Assembly: GCA_030037515.1 (NCBI GenBank)
Contig: JASHRE010000790.1
Coordinates: 1-7,120 of the forward strand
DNA: 7,120 bases
Direction of reading: 5' to 3'
From: Candidatus Sulfotelmatobacter sp.
Lineage (GTDB): Bacteria > Acidobacteriota > Terriglobia > Terriglobales > Acidobacteriaceae
Made by a program: the position numbers and the translations under genes. Positions within the stretch are counted from its first letter, which is position 1; every line of letters starts with the position of its first letter. The notes beneath the pieces were generated by a model. That model saw nothing but the letters and a program-made list of their open reading frames with translations. It made no database searches and was not told the DNA's origin. Below, piece by piece: positions 1 to 5,778 of this stretch.

Positions 1-1410
1 CAGGCTTACGCTGTAGGTCGGTGCAGCCTCTCCGGTGCCGGTCACTGCTTCGGTCGTCGTGGAGGGCTGGGCATTGCTTGTGAAGGTAAGCGTGGCTGAC
101 GCCGCTCCCGTCGTCTGCGGAGTGAAGGTCACAGAAAATGAAGTGCTCTGGCCCGCCGGAATGGTCACTGGCAGCGATAGTCCACCCACACTGAAGACTG
201 AGTTGCTTGAGCTGACCGCTGAGACAGTAACGCTGGCACCGCTGGCTGTGAGGCTTCCCGATGCTGATCCGCTGGTCCCGACGATGACGCTGCCGACACT
301 TAAAGTCGACGGACTGACGCTAAGTTGTCCGACCGCCGCCACTCCCGTCCCTGACAGCGGAATGGTCAGCGTCGGATTGGTCGCGTTCGAAGTGAGCGTC
401 ACCGTGCCGCTCCCGCTTCCCGCCGCCGTCGGCGTGTAGGTCACGCTGAACGTCGCACTCTGCCCCGCCGCCAGCGTCACCGGCGCCGTGATCCCGCTCA
501 GGCTGAACCCGCTCCCGCTTACGCCCACCTGCGAGACCGTTACACTGCTCCCGCCCGTGTTCGTCACGGTCTCCGACAACGCCTGATTGCTCCCCACCGT
601 CACGCTGCCAAAACTCAGACTGGTCGGACTCGCTCCCAACGCCCCCGCCGCTACTCCCGTCCCTGACAATGGCATGGTGAGTGTGGGATTGGAACCGTCG
701 GAGCTGATGGTTAGCGTTCCAGTCGCGCTTCCGCTCGTCTGGGGCGCAAAACTTACCGTGAAGCTGGTGCTCTGGGAAGCGTTGAGAGTTAACGGAGTTG
801 TGATTCCGCTGATCTGAAATCCTGCGCCCACGACGGATGCCAGCAGGATGTCAAGGCTTGATCCGCCCGTGTTCGTCAGGGTTACTGTCTGCGACTGCTC
901 TGTGCCCACAGACACGCTCCCGAAGCCTTCACTAGCGGGACTGAGTGTCAGCTGGCCGGGATTCGCGACTCCCGTTCCCGTGAGCGCCACATCCATAACG
1001 GCATCGGAAGCATTGCTTGTAATGGCCGCCGTCGCAGTAAAGGTTCCCTCCGCGTTGGGTGTGAACTTTACGTTGACCGAGGTGTTTTGCCCTGCGGAGA
1101 CGGTAACCGGAAGGCTAGGCGAAATCAGAGAAAAGTACTTGGTCGAGATTGCAATGCTGCTAACTGTGACGGATGACGAGCCAGAGTTCGATATCGTGAT
1201 CGGCAGAATTTTGCTGTTGCCGGTGGTAACGCTGCCAAAACCCAGATCGTTGTTGGCGGATAGCGTGCCGATTTCCTGCTGGCTGGAAGTGCCGGCGGCG
1301 CTTAAACCCTGGCAGCCGACCAGGAAGGCCAGGCCCGCCACAATAAGGAATGCGCCTGCTACCTGCGTGAAATGTTCAGTCCAATTTTTTCTCTCGGCTG
1401 CTCTTCGCAT
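1..1410 (-). CDS. Choice-of-anchor D (ASH/Hydin-like) repeat lipoprotein, C-terminus outside window
   Basis: The frame is open on the minus strand from the ATG at 1410 to base 1, giving 470 codons without a stop. Residues 1-33 form a lipoprotein signal: basic n-region (R2, R3, R6, K8), hydrophobic stretch at about 18-32, and lipobox LVGC with Cys33 as the probable lipidated residue. Four Ig-like beta-sandwich modules of about 104 residues follow (about 50-147, 150-254, 257-357, 360-462). Each has the pattern FGSVxVG, then TNTGGSSVTVS, GQSxxFxVxFxP and a closing PLSGTGV, which is the signature of choice-of-anchor D / ASPM-SPD-2-Hydin domains. The family is abundant in secreted acidobacterial proteins and is thought to be structural or adhesive; no enzymatic residues are visible. 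In-frame ATGs upstream (1527, 1518) would hide the signal peptide, so 1410 is preferred. No clear Shine-Dalgarno precedes it. What lies C-terminal (more repeats or an effector domain) is unknown. Confidence 0.88.
   Translation of the reverse strand, partial: MRRAAERKNWTEHFTQVAGAFLIVAGLAFLVGCQGLSAAGTSSQQEIGTLSANNDLGFGSVTTGNSKILPITISNSGSSSVTVSSIAISTKYFSLISPSLPVTVSAGQNTSVNVKFTPNAEGTFTATAAITSNASDAVMDVALTGTGVANPGQLTLSPASEGFGSVSVGTEQSQTVTLTNTGGSSLDILLASVVGAGFQISGITTPLTLNASQSTSFTVSFAPQTSGSATGTLTISSDGSNPTLTMPLSGTGVAAGALGASPTSLSFGSVTVGSNQALSETVTNTGGSSVTVSQVGVSGSGFSLSGITAPVTLAAGQSATFSVTYTPTAAGSGSGTVTLTSNATNPTLTIPLSGTGVAAVGQLSVSPSTLSVGSVIVGTSGSASGSLTASGASVTVSAVSSSNSVFSVGGLSLPVTIPAGQSTSFSVTFTPQTTGAASATLTFTSNAQPSTTTEAVTGTGEAAPTYSVSL
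25..1263 (-). repeat. Four tandem ~104-codon Ig-like modules
   Basis: The lipoprotein gene contains four tandem modules. The same anchor string, actcccgt on the plus strand (encoding the end of the TGTGV motif), occurs at 341, 653 and 968. The spacings are 312 and 315 bp, or 104 and 105 codons. The modules have diverged at DNA level but stay in frame, as expected for ancient protein-domain duplication. They are not mobile-element or CRISPR repeats. Confidence 0.85.
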
Positions 1411-1655
1411 AAGTCGGCGAACCGCGACCCGAGATTCCGTGACTATATGGACCGGGGGGAACGGTTCGCCTTCACTCTGGCGCGGCGGGAACGATTGCGG
1501 CAGATATCCGATGTACATGCCGCCCATGCGACAAAGGCCAATAGCGACTCAGGAGATTTTCACGCGAGGGCAGGAGTGGTTAGCGGCAATATGTGCGGAC
1601 CGTGATCGTCCCAAAGGTGCTGCAGCACCTGGACAGAAAGCTTCTATCCACTTAA
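1411..1655. other. Intergenic region upstream of the repeat lipoprotein
   Basis: This stretch separates the lipoprotein start from the stop of the GH30-like relic; both lie on the minus strand. No gene was recognised on either strand. It holds two alternative in-frame ATGs for the lipoprotein (1527 and 1518) and the symmetric sequences annotated at 1615-1667. A TATAGT-like hexamer lies about 35 bases upstream of the lipoprotein start on the minus strand, but no convincing -35 partner was seen, so no promoter is called. Confidence 0.5.
1615..1630. repeat. 16-bp perfect palindrome
   Basis: AGGTGCTGCAGCACCT is its own reverse complement over all 16 bases. As RNA it could fold as a 6-bp stem with a TGCA loop. 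On the minus strand it lies about 25 bases past the stop of the GH30-like relic and is followed by only three T's. It could be a weak terminator or a dyad for a DNA-binding protein; neither is established. Confidence 0.5.
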
Positions 1656-1667
1656 TTAAGTCCAGGT
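1627..1667. repeat. Inverted repeat (8-bp arms) enclosing the relic's stop codon
   Basis: ACCTGGAC at 1627-1634 is the exact reverse complement of GTCCAGGT at 1660-1667, with a 25-base spacer. The spacer contains most of a second perfect palindrome, CTTAATTAAG (1651-1660). The left arm overlaps the 16-bp palindrome. The right arm lies inside the last codons of the GH30-like relic (the TLTWT end). A transcription-end hairpin is possible, but the loop is long and no T-tract follows. Confidence 0.45.
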
Positions 1668-1867
1668 AAGTGTGATGAGAGGATTCGCCGGAATCGGTAT
1701 CTCTGTGATCCTTCTTTCATCTGCAGATTTCTATGGCGGGAATTCGGATGATTAGTAATGACCAGCAACTTCCCGCCATCTGGATGTTCGCAGGCCACGT
1801 GATCCAGATCTTCTAACGTTCCGGACGACTCGTCCCAGGTGCAGCTTTCGTCCTTGTTGGGACGCAA
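1656..1867 (-). pseudogene. C-terminal remnant of a GH30-like (glucosylceramidase-type) glycosidase, frameshifted
   Basis: Read on the minus strand, codons from 1813 to about 1710 give EDLDHVACEHPDGGKLLVIT. This resembles the C-terminal beta-sandwich of GH30 enzymes; human GBA1 has LDAVALMHPDGSAVVVVLN at the equivalent place. Re-reading one base near 1709 (consistent with a single-base loss) moves into the frame giving ITEIPIPANPLITLTWT and a TAA at 1658-1656. This matches the typical GH30 ending, LPAxSxxTxxW. Without the shift the frame ends at 1652 as unrelated residues. The frame stays open upstream to about 1978 and includes VDRTT (1933-1919), perhaps a faint echo of the segment before the HFSxFxxPG motif. 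That motif itself is not recognisable, and the catalytic (beta/alpha)8 barrel with its two glutamates is absent. GH30 enzymes cleave beta-glucosyl, beta-xylosyl or glucuronoxylan bonds. The assignment rests on recalled motifs, without a search. Confidence 0.58.
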
Positions 1868-2428
1868 CGGTGGGTCGTGTTCTACCGCCTGCGGAGGAAA
1901 ATGAGGTAAAGCAGCTTCGGTCGTGCGATCGACAAATCGAAAAGGCGTTCGGATCCCCGACCTGTCGATGAGAATCGATCAGTCTTATCGTAGTAATCAC
2001 CGGAAATTGTTTCCGCGTATAAACGATTCAGCCGGAGAACTCTGACACGAATCTCGTCGTCGTGGCGAATGCCATACACGCGACTAAGGGCCGACACCCA
2101 CTGCCCGAAATGTTGCCACCGGGCGCCAATCCGTCGCCACTTTTGCGAAAGCCAAAATCAGATTGCAGACATACCCCCTTCAAGATCGTCGCCGGGAGCG
2201 GGCTGCCCGCACATCTCGAAAAGGCCGAAGCAGACTGTCTTGGTTCAGGCCCATGAGGACCGCAATCGTTTGTTCAAGTTGTCTCTGGTGCGGTTGGCTG
2301 CGAATCGTGACCTTTGCCATAATCGAACTGGTCCGGCGGTTTCGAAAGCGTGGGGCCGGTGCTGTTTCCGCGCAGCCGACGAGCCGGAACCACTGAGCCG
2401 CGAACGATCATGGGGGCTGAACGTATGA
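1868..2428. other. Gene-free stretch between two truncated genes
   Basis: This region lies between the 5'-truncated GH30-like relic (minus) and the 5'-truncated receptor relic (plus). Short open frames occur in several phases on both strands, but none shows a recognisable motif, a plausible start with Shine-Dalgarno, or a signal peptide. No transposase fragment, terminal inverted repeat or tRNA was seen. The left part (to about 1978) may be decayed GH30-like sequence and the right part (from about 2399) decayed receptor sequence. The middle is unassigned. Confidence 0.5.
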
Positions 2429-2674
2429 AGTCTCTTCGGGAAGTTGGCGGGAAAAAGAGGCAAGGTTTTCTCGCTGCCCCGAGAGGGCATGCAGTTCCAA
2501 ATTCGTTGCGACGCGCAGAACGCATTCAACCATCCCAGCCTCGGTATAACCGGCGAGCAGAGCGTCGGCGGTACCTCCGCCGTGGGTATGCCTTATACGA
2601 CCGGGAGCGTGGCCATCGCCAACTACACTCAGGGTGGGCGCAGCTTGCAGCTAGCGGCCCGTTTAACCTTCTAA
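2429..2674 (+). pseudogene. C-terminal remnant of a TonB-dependent receptor (Oar-like)
   Basis: The frame encodes the last strands of an outer-membrane beta-barrel: SLFGKL, then EGMQFQIRCDAQNAFNHPS and a final GGRSLQLAARLTF followed by TAA. The AFNHPxxG motif and the terminal ...GRLTF with C-terminal Phe (the BAM-recognition type of last strand) are characteristic of acidobacterial TonB-dependent receptors with carboxypeptidase-regulatory domains. Such receptors are normally about 1000 residues or more; only about 81 codons remain. An in-frame TGA sits at 2426-2428, immediately after RSWGLNV in the same frame, which may be part of the same gene. Nothing recognisable as plug or barrel lies further upstream. 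A TTG at 2444 could start translation, but a product without signal peptide or plug would not work as a receptor. The 3' end keeps its own terminator. GH3 follows on the same strand. Confidence 0.72.
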
Positions 2675-2696
2675 TCTGGGCATGCCAGCTCCAGAC

Positions 2697-2725
2697 GAGA
2701 CGGCGATTCGTTGCCGTCTCTTTTT
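2697..2725 (+). terminator. Intrinsic terminator after the receptor remnant
   Basis: GAGACGGC (2697-2704) pairs perfectly with GCCGTCTC (2713-2720) around the 8-base loop GATTCGTT, and TTTTT follows at 2721-2725. It begins 22 bases after the receptor remnant's TAA. This is a standard rho-independent terminator and suggests that the GH3 gene is transcribed from its own promoter in the next ~60 bases. Confidence 0.85.
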
Positions 2726-2787
2726 CGTTCGTTGCGTCCATTTCTCTCGATTTTTGAGCACCCGGGGGTAATTCGAAAAATCTCTCT

Positions 2788-5283
2788 ATGCCGAAAAGAC
2801 TCGCGCTAGCCATCGCAGTCGTCCTGCTTGCACCATTCTGCCCCGCGCAATCGACCCGGACGAAAGTTGAGATCGAGCGCCGTGTCGACTCGATTTTGAG
2901 CCAGATGACCACCGACGAAAAAATCGAAATCATCGGCGGTATCAACGATTTCTACACGCGTCCCATTGCGCGGCTCGGTATTCCTTCGCTGAAAATGTCA
3001 GATGGGCCCATGGGAGTTCACGATTACGGGCTCAGCACAGCTTACGCCGCTGGCATTGCGCTCGCGGCGTCGTGGGACATGGATCTTGCGCATCGCGTGG
3101 GAGCCGCGATGGGCAAAGACGCCCGCGCGCGAGGCGTTCACTTCATTCTAGGCCCGGGAATGAACATCTATCGCGCGCCCATGAACGGAAGGAATTTCGA
3201 ATATTTCGGCGAAGATCCATATCTCGCCTCGCGCATGGCCGTGAACGTAATCGAGGGGATTCAGGGGGAGGGCGTGATTGCGACGGCCAAGCATTTCGCC
3301 GGCAATAATTCGGAGTTCGCTCGCATGACGCTCAGTTCCAACATCGACGAGAGAACCTTGCGCGAAATCTATCTTCCCGCATTTGAGGCTTCGGTGAAGG
3401 AGGCCAAAGTGGGCGCGGTGATGGACGCATACAATCTCGTCAACGGCGTTTACATGACCGCAAATAACCACCTGAACAACGAAATTCTCAAGCAGGAATG
3501 GGGGTTCGAGGGCATTCTCATGTCGGATTGGGGCGCGACTCACGATGGCATCGCAGCGGCGAACGGCGGTCTCGATTTGGAAATGCCGTCTCCGTCGTTT
3601 ATGAATCGCGACACTCTGCTGCCAGCCCTTCGCGACGGGACCGTCTCGATGGCCACGCTCGACGATAAAGTGCGGAGAATTCTTCGCCAAGCCATCGAAT
3701 TCGGATTTTTCGATCGATCGCAAACGGACACGAACATTCCACTCGATAGCCAGGAAGGCCGCGAAGCCGCTCTGGAAGAGGCTAGAGGCGGAATGGTTCT
3801 GCTGAAGAATCAAGGCGATCTGTTGCCGCTGGACCTGAGGAAGCTAAAGACGATCGCAGTCATCGGCCCGGATGCTTATCCCGCGGTGATCTCGGGCGCC
3901 GGCAGCGCGGAAGGCAAACCATTCAACTCCGTTAGCTATCTCGAGGGAATCAGCAATCGTGCCGGAACGAAAGTCAAAGTTCTCTATGACGTCGATCTTC
4001 CTGTACTCGATGAAGTATTCGAAAATTCAGAATTCGTCACCGAGCCCGGAGGCGGGAGCGGCTTGAAAGGCGAATATTTCTCGAACCAGGATCTCCAAGG
4101 CGCGCCGGCACTGGTTCGCACCGACCGTCATGTGCATTTTGATTGGGGCGAGGGCAGCTTTCAAGCAGGCCAGCCGGTTGATCACTTCTCGGCACGCTGG
4201 ACCGGCTACTTCATTCCAAAACAGTCCGGTGACTATGAGTTCTTTACTTCGGCCGACGATGGCGCGCGTCTCTACATCAATGAGGACCGCGTGATCGATG
4301 ACTGGCAGCCCCATTCGCAAACTCTCGACACGGCGATGAAGCACCTGGACGCCGGCCAGGCTTACAAGATCCGCCTTGAGTATTTTGAAGACGTCGGCAG
4401 CGCAATCCTAGGCTTTGGAGTCACTCGTGCGGATTCATTCGTTGGTATGAAGACCAGAGCCCTCGCCGAAAAAGCGGACGCTGTCATTATCTGTGCTGGC
4501 TTTGATGACAAAACCGAAGGAGAAGGCTTCGACCGGCCCTTTGAACTTCCGGGCGGACAGGATGAATTGATCCGGCGTATCAGCGACGTAAATAAGAACA
4601 CGATCGTGGTGTTAAACGCCGGCGGCAACGTCGACATGACGCGTTGGATCGACAAGGTTCCCGTGATTCTCCAGGCATGGTACCCGGGGCAGGAAGGAGG
4701 TACGGCTCTCGCGCAAATCCTGTTTGGAGACTATAGCCCGTCGGGCAAACTGCCGGTTTCGTTTGAGCGCCAATGGCGGGATAATCCGGTTTTTCACAAC
4801 TACTATCCAGCCCAGGGAGAATCGCGCGTGGCTTACGCGGAAGGAATTTTTCTGGGCTACCGATATTATGACCGTTCCGCAACCAAGCCGCTGTTCCCTT
4901 TTGGATTTGGATTGTCCTACACGGCTTTCACCTACAGCGACTTGTCGATCGCGCCCGCCAGGGGAAACGCCAGCGAGCCTGTCTTGATTTCGTTCAAGGT
5001 CAAGAACACCGGCCGCCAGGAAGGAGCCGAGATCGCTGAAGTCTATGTAGGCGACTCTCACGCCAGCGTCCCGCGGCCTATCAAAGAATTAAAAGGATTC
5101 GCCAAAGTCGACCTCAAGCCCGGCGAAAGCAAACGAGTGACCGTCAAACTCGATCGCCGTTCCTTCTCCTTCTATGACGTCAATCGGAAAGATTGGAAGG
5201 CGGAACCCGGGGAATTTGCAATCCTTGTCGGCAGTTCTTCCGACGAAGTCCGGTTGCAGACGAAGTTCACTCTAGCGCGATAA
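2788..5283 (+). CDS. Secreted GH3 beta-glucosidase with inserted PA14 domain
   Basis: The protein has 831 residues, full length for PA14-containing GH3 enzymes. Residues 1-20 are a signal peptide (K3, R4, hydrophobic 5-17, probable cleavage CPA|Q), placing the enzyme in the periplasm or outside. The N-terminal (beta/alpha)8-type domain spans about 35-310: SDGPMG (71-76), GRNFEYFGEDP (134-144), KHF (168-170) and SDW (246-248), with Asp247 as the expected nucleophile. The alpha/beta sandwich begins near 330 and is interrupted at about 425-550 by a PA14 domain (GEYFSN, then GYFIPKQSGDYEFFTSADDG). It resumes with EGEGFDRPFELPGGQ (577-591), where Glu577 or Glu579 is the likely acid/base by family comparison. 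A fibronectin-III-like domain closes the protein (about 745-825). Family role: hydrolysis of terminal beta-linked glucose (or xylose) from oligosaccharides; the exact substrate is not readable. No Shine-Dalgarno is obvious at normal spacing; the signal peptide fixes the start. BglX is the nearest well-known relative, but that name is not assigned. Confidence 0.95.
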   Translation: MPKRLALAIAVVLLAPFCPAQSTRTKVEIERRVDSILSQMTTDEKIEIIGGINDFYTRPIARLGIPSLKMSDGPMGVHDYGLSTAYAAGIALAASWDMDLAHRVGAAMGKDARARGVHFILGPGMNIYRAPMNGRNFEYFGEDPYLASRMAVNVIEGIQGEGVIATAKHFAGNNSEFARMTLSSNIDERTLREIYLPAFEASVKEAKVGAVMDAYNLVNGVYMTANNHLNNEILKQEWGFEGILMSDWGATHDGIAAANGGLDLEMPSPSFMNRDTLLPALRDGTVSMATLDDKVRRILRQAIEFGFFDRSQTDTNIPLDSQEGREAALEEARGGMVLLKNQGDLLPLDLRKLKTIAVIGPDAYPAVISGAGSAEGKPFNSVSYLEGISNRAGTKVKVLYDVDLPVLDEVFENSEFVTEPGGGSGLKGEYFSNQDLQGAPALVRTDRHVHFDWGEGSFQAGQPVDHFSARWTGYFIPKQSGDYEFFTSADDGARLYINEDRVIDDWQPHSQTLDTAMKHLDAGQAYKIRLEYFEDVGSAILGFGVTRADSFVGMKTRALAEKADAVIICAGFDDKTEGEGFDRPFELPGGQDELIRRISDVNKNTIVVLNAGGNVDMTRWIDKVPVILQAWYPGQEGGTALAQILFGDYSPSGKLPVSFERQWRDNPVFHNYYPAQGESRVAYAEGIFLGYRYYDRSATKPLFPFGFGLSYTAFTYSDLSIAPARGNASEPVLISFKVKNTGRQEGAEIAEVYVGDSHASVPRPIKELKGFAKVDLKPGESKRVTVKLDRRSFSFYDVNRKDWKAEPGEFAILVGSSSDEVRLQTKFTLAR

Positions 5284-5720
5284 GTGGTCTGTCCAAGCGC
5301 GCTCAGGTGGGTACCTATCCTACATGCCTTCATCTGGCTCGAGTGCCGGTCTGGTGCGTGCGTCGGCGACCCAGTGCCCGGCCAGAAATCCTGCCCGGAA
5401 GCGCTTCAGATTCAAGTTGCTGCGGTGTAGGCGCGTATTGAATGCGTGAGATTGACTGAAACTTGATGCGTTGACAGCTACGCCTGATTCGGAAGCTGCC
5501 GGTTTGGTGGCCGTTTGACTCGCTTTTGCGGATATCTTTAGTCGGGCTCGGTCTAGCACCAGCCGCGCCGAGGGTCACGCTGCACCCCCCAGCTTGCGTG
5601 TAGGTTCCGGTGCACGCGAGGGATTTTCAGGCATAAATATAAATAATAAGGACCAGCAAGGTGCTCGCATTCCATGAATTTTCCCCTGTGTGAAAAAGTG
5701 ATTCCATCCTGAGATTCTGC

Positions 5721-5750
5721 TTGAACACGGTGGATTCGTTGTGGCATTGT
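5721..5750 (+). promoter_or_regulatory. Possible sigma-70-type promoter for the receptor gene
   Basis: TTGAAC (5721-5726) and CATTGT (5745-5750) are separated by 18 bases and lie about 30 bases upstream of the GTG start. Both hexamers match the consensus only partly, so this is a weak candidate. The AT-rich island at 5633-5649 is a competing location. Confidence 0.2.
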
Positions 5751-5768
5751 ACTCGGACTCTTGGGTGC

Positions 5769-5774
5769 GAGGTG
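5769..5774 (+). promoter_or_regulatory. Shine-Dalgarno GAGGTG supporting a GTG start
   Basis: GAGGTG ends four bases before the GTG at 5779 and matches the anti-Shine-Dalgarno consensus. It decides the start: the next in-frame ATG (5827) has no such site and would remove the charged n-region of the signal peptide. Confidence 0.6.
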
Positions 5775-5778
5775 GGAC

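Larger units (their letters stand above)
5284..5778. other. Non-coding gap between GH3 and the receptor gene
   Basis: These 495 bases contain no recognisable gene on either strand; the open frames present are short, rich in Arg and Ser, and without motifs. No clear intrinsic terminator follows the GH3 stop. An AT-rich island (ATAAATATAAATAATAA, about 5633-5649) stands out from the GC-rich surroundings and contains TATAAA at 5638-5643. The gap is large enough to carry the receptor gene's promoter and control region, so GH3 and the receptor need not share a transcript. Confidence 0.5.

Noticed and set aside
340..980. Regularly spaced repeats that might suggest a CRISPR or satellite array
   Set aside because: The periods of 312 and 315 bp are whole codon numbers and coincide with Ig-like protein modules. 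The units are diverged and there are no spacers.
848..1669. 273-codon open frame on the plus strand
   Set aside because: It is antisense to the repeat lipoprotein, whose minus-strand reading has a lipobox and four consistent Ig-like modules. The plus-strand translation is low-complexity Val/Pro/Ala and shows no motif. The same applies to open frames at 35-439 and 587-817.
1882..2097. 71-codon minus-strand frame as a possible small gene
   Set aside because: No recognisable motif, no ribosome binding site and no signal peptide were seen. It lies in the degraded region and may simply be decayed sequence.
2350..2757. 135-codon open frame on the plus strand
   Set aside because: It overlaps the receptor C-terminal remnant in another frame and runs through the terminator hairpin. 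Its Arg-rich translation is a shadow of the frame encoding AFNHPS and GRLTF.
3148..3813. 221-codon open frame on the minus strand inside GH3
   Set aside because: GH3 on the plus strand has all family motifs in this interval. The antisense translation shows no recognisable domain and is explained by GC-rich codon structure. Other minus-strand frames within 4027-5061 were rejected for the same reason.
5320..5578. Overlapping minus-strand frames of 79-82 codons in the GH3-receptor gap
   Set aside because: The translations are basic and Ser/Arg-rich with no motif. Two phases are equally open, which argues for chance in GC-rich DNA.
5581..5614. TGCACC/GGTGCA inverted repeat as a terminator for GH3
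   Set aside because: The arms are only six bases with a 22-base loop, there is no T-tract, and it lies about 300 bases past the GH3 stop.
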